From Sphaerolaimus hirsutus (lineage: Eukaryota; Nematoda; Chromadorea; Monhysterida; Sphaerolaimidae): a DNA stretch of 64,000 nt. Of this stretch, positions 46,570 through 56,878 are shown piece by piece (the first letter of the stretch is position 1; every line of letters begins with the position of its first letter). A program made the translations under genes and the position numbers. The notes beneath the pieces were generated by a model. That model had not been told where the DNA came from, searched no databases, and was given only the letters and a program-made list of their open reading frames with translations. The stretch covers positions 23,537,792 through 23,601,791 of the forward strand of contig OZ038456.1 of the NCBI GenBank assembly GCA_964036195.1, in the 5' to 3' direction.

Positions 46570-46714
46570 CTGCCATGTCGCCATTTCAGTTTTCAGATCG
46601 GTCACGGTGAAAACTAGTGTGTGTAGGGCCAATGTGACAGTGAAATTTCTGCTTGTGACACCAAAAATTCCGCTTGTGACATTCACAAGCGTACAAGCAC
46701 TTACGCCGCCTATG

Positions 46715-46901
46715 CTCGGCGGACATCAAACTTGGTATGAAAACCTACCGTAACGCATCTGAATAATGAACCAAATTATACAGTTTTTCATCATAATATT
46801 TCATTTTTACTATGGAATAAATTATTACGAAATTTATCACAAGATTTTATTCATCAAGTTATGTTAGCATTCTGCACATAAATACTTTGCGGTCCGCCGA
46901 G
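46715..46901. mobile_element. CTCGGCGGAC-ended element, remainder
   Basis: It starts CTCGGCGGACATCAAACTTG and ends GTCCGCCGAG, relative of 15044-15591. Its first bases are the target of the hAT at 38192-46714, so its left edge is duplicated at 38184. Confidence 0.65.
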
Positions 46902-47236
46902 TATTTTTCAATCGGATTGAGCTAGTTTCACATTTTTAATGTCTCACATTGGAAGCATGCCAATGATAATAAAAGCATTGTAAATATAGTTGTAAGAAAT
47001 AATTGTTCTGGAAACGCTTACATAACACGTTACAACAGTAATAATTTTTATCTAAATCGCTTGAATAGGGTTTGTAAGGAACAAATTTACTGGGATATAA
47101 GCAAAAATACACTTTTGCAAAACTGCTTCTAAAGTGACGTCCAGATAGATTTTTCCATGTTTTCTACCACATCAAAAAATATATAATTAAATTTCCAAAA
47201 AAAATCCCAGAAATGAAATGTATAAGTAAATAAACA
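46902..47236. other. interval without a gene
   Basis: AT-rich unique-looking sequence. No exon-like block or element end was identified. Confidence 0.5.
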
Positions 47237-48400
47237 ACTTCCTGGTCAAGTTAACCACCCATTGTTTTATTGCTCTGTGGAAGCTATATCTCTGGCTAGG
47301 GTGGGGTTATAGAGCTGAAACTTTGTGAATATATAGTTATATAACATCCCTCTACTCTGCATAAATGGGGGATGGCGACTTACTACAGGGTGGGATGCCC
47401 TATATGCAAAAAAAATTTGTTGGTGTTTTCAGTGTCCCAAACAAGTTCACCACCCACTTGATCAGCTACACTACCCGGGTTGTATCTCCTGTTGTGGGGG
47501 TGGTAGAAAGCTAAATTTTTGGGGGTGTCTTGGAAACACCCACCCCTACTTTACACCAGTGGGGCTGTTCCCACAACCCACTACAGTGTGGGTCACTGTG
47601 TGTAAGGTTGTTGTTGTTTTAAAATGACCTGAGTGTCCCGAACAGGTTCACCACCAATATGCGTTTTAAAAAAAGTTGTGAGAACATACCTGATATGAAA
47701 ACTGTCTAAGTTTTCAACCTTAGTTCTGCTGATTGGAATGTTTTCAGTAGTTAAGCAACCCCCACCATAAATGGCAGACAAATAATTTCACCTTAAACCA
47801 ATTTTTTGTTCCACTTTTTAAAACATGGTTTAGAAAGTTCAGTAGGGGAGAGTCTAATGTTCAAAGTTTTGTAAACAACATGACCTCCAAAATGCTGACA
47901 CAAGGAAATTTATTTGGGTCGAATGAAAAACTTAAAATTTTGTCAAATTTTGTTCCTGCAATGACATCATTATGACATCATATAGTTCACCCCTAATAAA
48001 TCGGCTTATTGAGGTATTTTAGAGGTTTTGTTGTTTACATAACTTTGAACCTTGGACCCCCTACTAGTGATGTAAAAAGCGCCAGACTTTTGGCGCCAAG
48101 CGCCAAAAGCGCCATGGCGCTTTTGGCATGCGAGCGCCAAGCGCCAATGGCGCCACAGCAAAATAGCGCCAAGCGCCAAAAGCGCCATGGCGCTTTTCTG
48201 GACCATGGCGCCAAGCGCCAATGGCGCCAGAGGATGTTGGCGCCAAGCGCCAATAGCGCCAGCGCCAAAAAATTATGCTGCTCATTAAAGTGCAACCATG
48301 CTAATGCAGTGCTAGTTACATATTTGTGTGAGAAGCAAGATAAAAATAAGTCAAATCGAGTTTACTTTTCTTTATCTGATGTTATTTTACATATGAGAGT

Positions 48401-48773
48401 TGGGTATTTCTTCTAATAGAATCGCATACCTCCAATAGAACTACCTACACCTACAATAGAACGGCAGGCTTTAGCACGTTTGCGTGCCCACGAAAACAAT
48501 AAAATGGCACCCCCCCCAATATAACAACAGGTAGAAATTACATTGAAAGATTCATGGTTGTTTTCACATTTGGTTTTGTTTGAATTGATTCTGTGATATG
48601 GAATGTTGTTTATGTTTCATAAAAACACTATGTTCAAATGAAGAATGTGTGAAAAAGATTGGTGAAAAAATAGAACGGCAGCCTCCAATAAAAAGGCACC
48701 TCCAATAGAATGCCATGTAAAAAAGTTGATGAAAAAAATAGAATGACGCTTTTCTATTCGAAGAAATACCGTA
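48401..48773. mobile_element. AATAGAACGG MITE
   Basis: The left end is GGTATTTCTTCTAATAGAAT and the right end is CTATTCGAAGAAATACCGTA. Repeated CCTCCAATAGAAC units. It is nested in the hAT at 48065-50065. Confidence 0.72.
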
Positions 48774-48937
48774 ACAATGGCAAGCCATCTCGAAAAAAGT
48801 GCTTAGATTTTTATAGATACGTCGAACGTGCATTTGAACGGCTCGTGAGCAAGCTTTCAATTGGGATGGGAATCATTAGGCCCATTATTCCGGAAGTGTT
48901 TTGGATATCCTTGCACGGAAATGGTTTGCAAGATAAG

Positions 48938-49801
48938 TAGTGATGGAAAAGCGCCAGAAAAAATGGCGCCAGGCGCCAAGGGCGCCATGGCGCCATTCGG
49001 AAAGTGGGCGCCAAGCGCCAAGGGCGCCACAGAAAAAGGGCGCCAGGCGCCAAGGGCGCCATGGCGCCATTCAGAAAGTGGGCGCCAGGCGCCAGGGGCG
49101 CCACGGAAAAAGGGCGCCAAGCGCCAAGGGCGCCATGGCGCCATTTGGAAAATAGTGCCTACAACACCATGCGTGTGCTAAAAATGTTTCTACAGCACCA
49201 TTGTACGCGCATTCACTTCTTAATTCGCGTTCTCCAGGATGTAATGAACAGTGCTAGCAACAAAAAATTCTTAAATCAATTCCACTGACGAATTCAAACA
49301 CAATGGAAATTGTCATTTGACAACAATCCATTCATTACAAATAGACCTTTCCAAACAATGTTTCCTAATTGCAACGATTTAAATCCGTGTATTTATGATT
49401 TTGTGAGTTAGACAGTCCATCATTCTTGTCTTCTGATCCATCAGACAGATCTGATGAACCGTTGGACAAAAGATTTCCACCCACTCACACCACTCCGTCC
49501 ATTTTTCTGGCGAATTTAGATCATCCACGATGCGTTTTTCATTTTTTTTTCGTTTACACAGCACTCACCGTGAAACCCTGCTGGCGCCTTTTTGGCGCCC
49601 TTCTAAAGCAGGGCGCCAGGCGCCAAGGGCGCCACGGAAAAAGGGCGCCAAGCGCCAAGGGCGCCATGGCGCCTTTCAGAATGTGGGCGCCAGGCGCCAA
49701 GGGCGCCACAGAAAAAGGGCGGCAAGCGCCAATGGCGCCATGGCGCGGCGCCCTTTGGCGCCCTCAAATGGCGCCAGCGCCATGGCGCCATTCCATCACT
49801 A
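48938..49801. mobile_element. GCGCCAAGGGCGCC hAT-like element nested in another
   Basis: It starts TAGTGATGGAAAAGCGCC and ends GGCGCCATTCCATCACTA, with perfect 8-base duplications aagataag (48930-48937, 49802-49809). The arms use a variant unit, GGGCGCCAAGCGCCAAGG, rather than the AAAAGCGCC type of the host element. The middle (49155-49580) is unrelated sequence. Confidence 0.93.
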
Positions 49802-50690
49802 AAGATAAGCAAGTACGTAGATTTGTTCTTCCTGGAATACGCTTAAACACATTTACTCATGTAAATTATGCACACAAGGTCTTTTTACATAAAATAATGA
49901 TATATTTTTTTGAACCACTTGGCGCTTTTTTGGCGCTTTTTAAAACGCTAGCGCCAAGCGCCAATGGCGCCACGGCATCATAGCGCCAAGCGCCAAAAGC
50001 GCCATGGCGCTTTTTGCTTTGGCGCTAGCGCCAGGCGCCAGCGCCATGGCGCTTTTACATCACTACCCCCTACTAAACTTTGTAAACCAACTTTTTAAGT
50101 GTGGAACAAAAATTGGTTTTAAGTGAAATTATTTGTTTGCCATTTATGGTGGGGGTGGCTGAACTACTGAAAAAATTTCAATTAGCAGAACCAGGGTTGT
50201 AAAAGTTTATAGTTTTTATACCAGGTATGTTCTCACAACTTTTTTTAATGCATTTGGGTGGTGAACCTGTTCGGGTCAATTGGGTCATTAAAAAAAACTT
50301 AGTACACAGCGACACACAGTGCAGTGGGTTGTCGGGAGCTGCCCCACTGGTGTATATTAGAGGTGGGTGTTGCCAAAACATTTGGTTTTGTTTGAATTGA
50401 TGCTCTGATAGTAAAATGTTGTACATTTTTCATAAATAACACTGTTTAAATGAAAATTATTTGAAAAATATTTGTGAAAAAAATAGGATGGCAGCCTCCA
50501 ATAGAACGGCACCTCTAATAGAACGGCAGGTAAAGTTGACGAAAAAATAGAACGGCGCTCTTCTATTAGAATAAATATGGCATTCACAAATTTCAGCTCT
50601 ATAACCCTACCATAGCCCGAGATATATCTTCCAAAGTAAAAAAAATATGGGTGGCAAACTTGACCGGGAAGGTGTTTATGAATAAATCTT

Positions 50691-51185
50691 GTGAATCTTA
50701 TATTTTGTATATTTTCTTATAATTTTAAATTTAAATTTCTCAGAGATTTTCAACCACATGTTCCGCACAGAAGTACACGCTAAGTGTAACCAAAGTTCAT
50801 GACAAACCTGTTGAAAAAACGTTTGAACGAGTGCACTTTCTGACCATGACCCGACATAGGATAGAAACCAGGTGGCGGTCACTAACCCTGTAAATTTTAA
50901 AGCCAAGTGTCAAATATCATCACAAATGTCAATCAAAACGTAAAAAGAAAATATTTTTTACTTAACATTCAACTCTGCATGACTGTAGGCAAATTTGTAT
51001 GATATTTACTTGTCATGACATTTGGTAAATTCGTGACAAGTGACAAATTGGGTTGACATCTGTAATGACAATTGGCAAATTTGTGTGACATTTGACATGA
51101 CATTTGACAACTTGATTTTACATTTTACAGGGCTCGGGACGGTCACCAGCCGTCACCACCAACAGCGTGAACCATCGATTCTCGA
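50691..51185. other. interval without a confident gene
   Basis: AT-rich, with TGACATTTGACAAATTTG-like repeats at 50990-51115. On the minus strand, 50903-50817 follows a TTTACAG acceptor-like site and ends CAACAG then GTTTGT. Two frames stay open through it, but nothing else supports an exon. Confidence 0.4.
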
Positions 51186-51257
51186 TTATATCTGAATTAG
51201 AGTTGCACAGGGTTTTTTAAAACTTTCTTCATCAGCATCAGCAGCACTTTGTTTGAA

Positions 51258-51872
51258 CTGGTGCCAGTTCCGCAAATTGAAAAGTGAGAATTGCAAAAGG
51301 GAAGTGAATTGAGAAGTAAAATGGCAAAAGTGACGTGAAATGGCAAATAAATTGGCAAAAGCAAAGTAAAACAATAAAAATAAAGAGTAATTTATTTTTG
51401 CTTTTGTCATTTTACTCCGCATTTACTTCGCTTTTGCCATTTCACTTTGCGTTTGCCATTTTGCTTCTCACTTCTCAACATAGGCGGCGCAAGGTCCCAA
51501 TTTGCGCTTGTGACATTCACAATGGCCAAAATTTCACCTTGTGACACCTTTTATCAGAGCCCAGATGTGTTAATTTGGCAGAAAGCCAAAAACTTTGAAC
51601 TCTCTAAAAATATATATAAAAGTGGCTAAAAATAGGTATAGAACCATGGGTATATAGATGAAAACAATGATTATAAAGGTAAAATGGAGCAAATTTCAAC
51701 GATTTTGAGCTAATTTTGGGCATTCGCTCTCATTTGTACAATAAATGCTTGTGAATGTCACATTGTGACAGTGAAATTTCTGCTTGTGACACTAAACATT
51801 CTGCTTGTGACATTCACAAGCGCACAAGCACTTACGCCGCCTGTGCTTCTCAATTTGCGGAACTGGCCCCAG
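51258..51872. mobile_element. GGCAAAAGTGAAATGGC-repeat MITE with nested hAT
   Basis: It starts CTGGTGCCAGTTCCGCAAAT and ends ATTTGCGGAACTGGCCCCAG. The interior repeats GCAAAAGTGA and AAATGGC units on both strands. It holds the hAT 51479-51845. The flanks tgtttgaa and agtttcaa may be a diverged duplication. Confidence 0.72.
51479..51845. mobile_element. CATAGGCGGCG-ended hAT-like MITE, intact form
   Basis: It starts CATAGGCGGCGCAAGG and ends CTTACGCCGCCTGTG, with perfect 8-base duplications cttctcaa (51471-51478, 51846-51853). The inner part repeats TTGTGACATTCACA. It is the small relative of the element that surrounds the LINE at 38192-46714. Confidence 0.92.
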
Positions 51873-52300
51873 AAGTTTCAAAGCATTACTGGAAGCCGCT
51901 GGCGTAAATGAGTGTCTGGCAGGCTGGCCGCGGTGAAACGCGATATCTTAAACACGAGGCGTTTCACACGCGTTTCACGGTCAGATCAGATTATGCAACA
52001 CGTGAATGCGCGTGGTTGGTCTCAATTGGTTTGACGAGCGCCTTGGTGTTATTCAGTACCATGCAGAGTAGTTGGGACTTTCCACACATCGAGAACCAGT
52101 AGGTTGGGGGGTCCATGTTGACTATCATATATCTGTTTTGTTCAGAGCTTTGTAGCTTTATTTGTCCCAAACGCTGCTCGCATATGCACTTACTATCACA
52201 TTTATACCATTCAAAAGGATTCACAGTATCTCTCATTTCACAAGAAATCATTTTATCAGTGCATCACAACACCTTGCCGCTTTTACTTTTTAAAACAAAC

Positions 52301-52485
52301 TTAATTTTCCCTGTGTCCAGAAGCTGGATCAATGGCACCCAGCTTCATTTTCATGTGTTCAAACCTATCTTTCTCGGTTTCGTCTGGGTCGCTGTCTCTG
52401 TCTGACTGTTCCATGTGGTCGTTGGTGGCCAGGTGGTTGTTGATGGAGCAAGCCAGAACTGAACTGCTAGAGCAACCACCATCCG
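52301..52485 (-). CDS. candidate terminal exon
   Basis: On the minus strand a T-rich tract ends in GCGCAG. An open block follows reading DGGCSSSSVLACSINNHLAT, then an acidic stretch (DRDSDPDETEKDRFEH), ending GAIDPASGHREN at a TAA (52301-52303). An AATAAA lies about 140 bases further on (52157-52162). Phase in is 1, compatible with 57509-57688. Alternatively it is the tail of the decayed retroelement next to it. Confidence 0.38.
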
Positions 52486-53122
52486 CTGCGCCGGCCAAAA
52501 AAAAGAAAAATAAGCAAGTTGTGATAAATGTGTGTTGTAAAGCCATAAATAAAAATTGGAAAATCAAGTCTACATTTATTCTTTGAATAATTTATAATTT
52601 AAACTGATTTCTTTTATTGATCCAATAAATTGTTTAATAATATCTATTTGAGAGTTTCCTTAGTAAGAATAAAAGAGAAAAGTTAAAAACTTGTTGTTTT
52701 TTAACCAATTTTCACCTTTTTTTGTCCTTTTGAAAACAGAAGCATTATTGCCAATGGGATTGGCCATTGGTAATTTGATATTACAATTTCCCTGGTCAGT
52801 GGAAGTATAGCTGATGATGCTTAGCTGGTCTTCATCTGGCTGTTTGTTCTGCATGGTCATGCTAAATGAGCTGAACATTTTCTCCATGAATGTTTCCTGG
52901 CGTTTTACTTTTCACATGCCAGTCATGGCGCCAATTTCCGCCCAAAACTGACTGCAAATTTGGAGTTTTTTCAGCAATCAAGTTGCGCATTCCTTTGGGT
53001 TTGATTTCATTTTCTGGCACTTTGAAATCCTTGAACGATTTGGCAGTTTTTTGTCAGGGCCGTAGTAATTGTTTGCCAATTTTAACGTGACTAATACATC
53101 CAAATCCTGGAAAGATGTTTAA

Positions 53123-54676
53123 TTAGTACTTGTCAAAGCAATTTTCATTTCCCAAGTGTAGGTATCTATGTAGTTGTAATGCTAGTTGCTGTGGTTCTGT
53201 TAGTGTTTTGTCCTTCAATTGTTTTCGTAAATTGAAAATGAACAGGGAGTCGTACCTTCCCTGTGCCAACGCCCGTAAAAATTGGTTGCACACACAAAAG
53301 TTTTTGGTTCCATGACCTTGTAAATTTCGTGTGCCAACTTTGCCAATAGTCATGAGCAAAATTGCATTGCAGTTTCCATCAGCCTTTGTCGACATTTTTG
53401 CCAACCTTTGTCAACCTGCTGTCAAAAGGGTTGTATAAACCTTCAAATTCAGTCAAAACATAGGAGTGATCAACTTTCTGATTTTTGGTTAGGGATTTGT
53501 AAATCTGTTTTGCTGATTTTTTGAATTTTGCCCTGAAAATCAGCGTCCAAATTGATTGTTTGAAACGCGATGGGAAAATTGTCAAATTGCAGGTTACTTG
53601 AGACTTCCACTCTTTAAAATTATTTTTGGGTCCACCCTGAAAGTAAGGGATTTGTGACAGAATCATTTGCAATGCTGAGGTGTGCCAACTCTGCATTTCA
53701 TCTAGGGGCGTTGAAGTCACTTCCGAGTTATTTTCATCTAAATTTACAGTTGTGTCTTCCGTATTTATGTTTCAGTCCAAATTTTACATTTTGCGTTGTT
53801 CATTTTGCGTTGAATTTTTATTTGTGTCCATGGTGGTGCGCAAGTCTTCCAATTCATTATAAATCGGTGTGAGAACAATTTTTAATTTTTTGTCAATTGT
53901 TGGCAATATGTCCCCCATGAATTTGTGCATTACTTGACTTTGGCGTTCTGCTAGTGAATCATGAACTTGTACGATTTGTGTTTTTAACTCATCTACATTT
54001 GATTCTAAGAATTTTCAATTCTGGTCCAAGCTTGCACGCATTTCTTGTGCAAACGAAGCAAAATTGTCTGGCACAGCAAAATTGTCTTCATTTTCCATGG
54101 GCAAGTGGTTTAGTGGCAGTGTAGATGACATTCGAGAAGCGTGACGGCGTACATGTGTGTCACATTTTCTGGTGTATTTGACAAGCTGGGATTCAACAAT
54201 TTCTTACCACTGGACAACAGCACCAATGTATTTTCCATCTCAGCATCCAGACTGTCAACGTTTGTGTTTGCGTGTGGACTATTTAGTCCCATTTGTTCAA
54301 TGTTTGTGGTGCCTACAGCGGCATTCATTTGTGGACTATTTAGTCCCATTTGTTCATTGTTTGTGGTGCCTATAGCGGCATTTGGGTCATTGCACATTGG
54401 CATTTCACCCAGAACATTCACATTTGCATTCACGGGCAGCGGTTTGGACATTTCAAAGGAGAAATGTGATAGCTGTTTGGGGTCATGGACAGATATTATG
54501 CAGACAACAAAAAACAGGGCTCTACACCAGCACCCCGTAATAAACAAAGTTTGAAAGGGGTGTGATGCCTGCTCGTTCACCATGTGTTGACTACTCATAT
54601 ATCTGGTTTGTTCAGAGCTTTGTAGCCAGAACAAGCCAAAACCAGAATAGTCCCAACTATTCTGAAACACAACCAA
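53123..54676 (-). pseudogene. decayed retroelement gag-like region, copy B
   Basis: This parallels 289-1716. Minus-strand pieces run 54676-54110 (MGLNSP repeat near the N-terminus), 53720-53379 (YFQGGPKNNFKEW, then VLTEFEGLYNPFDSR) and 53404-53123. A further open stretch at 52887-52660 may be its C-terminal continuation. A short piece near 52110-52160 (ATATATCTGTTTTGTTCAG and its surroundings) matches the sequence just upstream of the gag-like start at about 54590-54620. This could be the remains of two LTR ends, with an AATAAA signal at 52157-52162 on the minus strand. No intact LTR pair was found. Confidence 0.55.
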
Positions 54677-54977
54677 ATGAGTGAATTATGTAATACACTA
54701 AGAGTATATGCACATAACAGCTTAAGTAGCAGTCATCCCGGGCACATGTAGCCAACCCCCTGGGGTATATGTTTTGCACATTCATGATTTTGAAATTTCG
54801 GCAATGTTAGTGATGCAGTGAAAAAGTCCCAACTATTCTGCATGGTAGTGTATATTGAATTTGGAACTGTGCCAAAAATTTAGATAACATTCTATGAGGT
54901 TATATGAGTCAATTTTTATGGGGGATAACCTTCAAATGGTAGACTGGTATTTTAGTAATACTTTATAAATACATGTA

Positions 54978-55368
54978 TATATCCTTGAATGAGATCTCCC
55001 CCTTGAATAACCCCCCCCCCCCTTAAATAACACCCCCTGTTGGCCGGGTGCGGAAAGTAACTCCCCCCTGAAAAAGTCACACCTCCTGAATAACTCCCCT
55101 GTCTGGGTATGTGATATGTGCATCCACAAAGTGTATTTCAATTATTCGAATGCTAATGAACATGAATTTTAGCACAGATACCTTGTTTTCTATTGTTGAA
55201 CTCTTACATGAACCTGGATTACATGAGTTTGCGGAACATATTCATACAATAAAAAAGTTGCAACTTGTGAAGAAAAAAAATCCCCCTTGAATAACTCCCC
55301 GACTGAACAACTCCCCCAAAACCGTCTGACGGTGTGATAACTCCCCTGGGGTCTTATTCAAGGATATA
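54978..55368. mobile_element. TTGAATAACTCCCC-repeat palindromic MITE, copy B
   Basis: This is the uninterrupted counterpart of 2101-2808, with the same TATATCCTTGAAT inverted ends. It supplies the empty site for the CACAGCAAA-ended insertion. Confidence 0.75.
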
Positions 55369-55391
55369 CAGTATGTCTGTGTAAATGTAAA

Positions 55392-55837
55392 TACTGTATT
55401 TCTTCTAATAGAACGGCGCCGTTCCATTTTTTCATCAACTTTTTACTTGCCGTTCTATTGGAGGTGCTGTTCTATTGGAGGCTACCGTTCTATTTATTTC
55501 ATCAAACTTTTCACACAATTTTCTTTTAAACATATTTAGTGAGACATGAGCGACATTTTAAAATCTGATCATCAATTCAAACAAAACCAATTGTGAAAAC
55601 AACCCCTTAATCATAGTTCTGAACAGTCCGGATGATCTAATCACTAATTTCTCATATATTTTTGTGTCTTGGCACTCATACAACGTAATTTCTACCTGCC
55701 GTTCTATTGGAGGTGCCATTAAATTAGAGGCTGTCGTTCTATTCTTTTCGCGGGTGTAAAAAAGTGCCAAAACCTGCCCTTCTATTGGAGGTGCCATTCT
55801 ATTGGAGGTATGCCGTTCTATTAGAAGAAATACAGTA
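55392..55837. mobile_element. TACTGTATTTCTTC-ended AATAGAACGG MITE, copy B
   Basis: This is the duplicate of 2832-3278 with the same ends and the same interior repeats of the CCGTTCTATTGGAGG type. Confidence 0.75.
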
Positions 55838-55875
55838 CCCATTATCAACACCGCTATAACATATGAGCAACTCAC

Positions 55876-56194
55876 ATGCCCATGCTGGAGCGCTCGTGAT
55901 ACACAGCGATGGCAATCCTGGGACCAGTCCCAGACCCTGTAAAATGCCCTGTAAAATGTAAAATGTCACGCAACGTGTCAAAAGTCATTTCACATTTTAC
56001 AGGGCATTTTACAGTGTCTGTGATCGTCACCAGAGAGAACGCAATACGAGCGTGGAGTTGCCGCGCATGCCGTGTCTGCTGCCCACAGTCTCCATCCACA
56101 GGTCGGCCAGCGTGTAGCACTTCAGACACACGTGCGCCTTGCCGTTCTCGTCCACTGCAACACGTTTGAGCACAGTTTCCATTGAGGATGGCAT
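55876..56194 (-). CDS. two candidate host exons (56194-56031 and 55917-55876)
   Basis: On the minus strand, 56194-56031 reads MPSSMETVLKRVAVDENG, then VCLKCYTLADLW and MRGNSTLVLRSL. It ends at a GTGACG donor. The 42-base block 55917-55876 starts after GTCCCAG and ends at a GTGAGT donor, reading IAIAVYHERSSMG. The intron would be 113 bases and the join keeps frame. No AG acceptor is visible just upstream, so 56194 may be a translation start, or an acceptor has been lost. Phase out is 2, matching 38008-38166. Product unknown. Confidence 0.5.
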
Positions 56195-56241
56195 TGCAAA
56201 AAAATGACGACAGATTTTATGTTTGAAAAAAATTTGCGTAA

Positions 56242-56661
56242 TGTTGTAAAGGGCATTGTGCCCTCTACTAGTTGTTTATGGGTTGAGTGTCAAATTGTTT
56301 TGACAAGTGGTTTAGTTTTGCTGGACAGGGCTACTGAGCCCAAATTACACAGTCAAGTTCAATTTCCAGACCAAGTAGCAGTTTATTAGTGCAGTGAATA
56401 GTTAGAGTAGTTTGACTTAACACAATAGAAAGTGCAAGTGACAAGACAGAACAGAAGGCTTTCTTAAATACCCCTGTGTGGGAACTGATAAAAGTGAGGT
56501 TGCACTGCAGAGATGCAAATGCATTCTTGTGCCAAAGTTTGAATTAGACAAAGGGTGCATGTGAGAATAGTAGTGCATTAGGCAAACTGTTTTAATAGAT
56601 AACACATGCACTATGTAAATGTGTGTGCATAAGATAACTATTGCATGTGTGCTACACAACA
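56242..56661. mobile_element. solo LTR
   Basis: This 420-base unit starts TGTTGTAAAGGG and ends CTACACAACA, with the TG...CA ends of an LTR. It is flanked by gtaa on both sides (56238-56241, 56662-56665). Copy A lacks it and keeps a single gtaa (about 6004), an exact empty site. A 4-base duplication fits Gypsy- or BEL-type integration. No internal retrotransposon sequence remains, as expected after recombination between two LTRs. Confidence 0.92.
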
Positions 56662-56878
56662 GTAAATATACTGCGCGCGTGGCTGGAGGAAACTCTACAG
56701 CATGACGTCATTGCAAAAAAAACAAACATTGGTCACAATAAGAAGAGAACAACATTTCAGGGACATACATTTTTACATTATCCTAGGTAAATATCACTTT
56801 CTTACTTAAAAAAATTACTTTCCCTGAGTAAAATCCCTGAGTAAAGATACTGGTATTTATGTTTACCCACCGTTTAGG

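Larger units (their letters stand above)
38686..46570 (-). mobile_element. near-complete CR1/L2-like LINE, 7.9 kb (LINE-3 of 3)
   Basis: This is a minus-strand LINE with ORF1, ORF2 and a 3' UTR (38686-39549) ending in a four-fold ATTTG tail. It is flanked by tgccat (38680-38685 and 46571-46576), at least a 6-base target duplication inside a MITE. Its 5' end lies one base before the ORF1 start codon. Simple-repeat 3' tails and an ORF1 with an esterase-like domain are features known from CR1/L2-type LINEs. The clade call is inference. Confidence 0.88.
38489..46628. mobile_element. CCTACACACAC-ended MITE interrupted by a LINE
   Basis: It starts CCTACACACACTAG and ends CTAGTGTGTGTAGGG. The uninterrupted relative of 239 bases is at 9898-10136 and aligns on both sides of the LINE. 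The empty target is visible in the sister hAT at about 51762-51775 (cacattgtgacag). The implied duplication is about 8 bases (acattgtg / ccaatgtg), imperfect. Confidence 0.87.
38192..46714. mobile_element. CATAGGCGGCG-ended hAT-like element with a nested MITE and LINE
   Basis: It starts CATAGGCGGCGCAAGG and ends CTTACGCCGCCTATG. The 8-base duplications are atcggcgg (38184-38191) and ctcggcgg (46715-46722), one mismatch. Outside the nested MITE only about 300 and 90 bases belong to it, including TTGTGACATTCACAAGCG motifs. The intact small form is 51479-51845. It inserted near the start of a CTCGGCGGAC element. Confidence 0.87.
48065..50065. mobile_element. GCGCCA-rich hAT-like element with nested insertions
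   Basis: It starts TAGTGATGTAAAAAGCGCC and ends GGCGCTTTTACATCACTA, with perfect 8-base duplications ccccctac (48057-48064, 50066-50073). The arms are GCGCCA arrays. Inside are an AATAGAACGG MITE (48401-48773) and a second GCGCCA hAT (48938-49801). Confidence 0.93.
47237..50690. repeat. foldback element with arms of about 600 bases, split by hAT insertions
   Basis: The left arm at about 47237-47860 (CTTCCTGGTCAAGTTAACCA ... GGTTTAGAAAGTTCAGTAGG) returns inverted at 50073-50690 (... TGGCAAACTTGACCGGGAAG). A loop of about 200 bases separates the arms, and the GCGCCA hAT (48065-50065) entered beside the loop. The right arm also holds a truncated AATAGAACGG element at about 50375-50580. The arms are visibly diverged. 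No coding content. Confidence 0.78.
51186..51950 (-). pseudogene. ORF-like sequence interrupted by a MITE
   Basis: If the inserted element 51258-51872 and one target copy are removed, the minus strand reads continuously. It goes from about 51950 (FHRGQPARHSFTPAASSN) into LKQSAADADEESFKKP and CATLIQI, then a TAA at 51186-51188. The way the frame rejoins suggests a former coding or terminal exon split by the insertion. Chance is possible because the block is short. Product unknown. Confidence 0.3.

Noticed and set aside
38489..46628. A novel 8.1 kb TIR transposon encoding endonuclease, RT and esterase
   Set aside because: The inner parts of both ends join to give the 239-base MITE seen at 9898-10136, and tgccat flanks the RT-coding part, so it is a LINE inside a MITE.
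52115..54620. Full-length LTR retrotransposon spanning the gag-like region
   Set aside because: Only about 40 bases match between the possible LTR ends, and no protease, RT or integrase lies between them.
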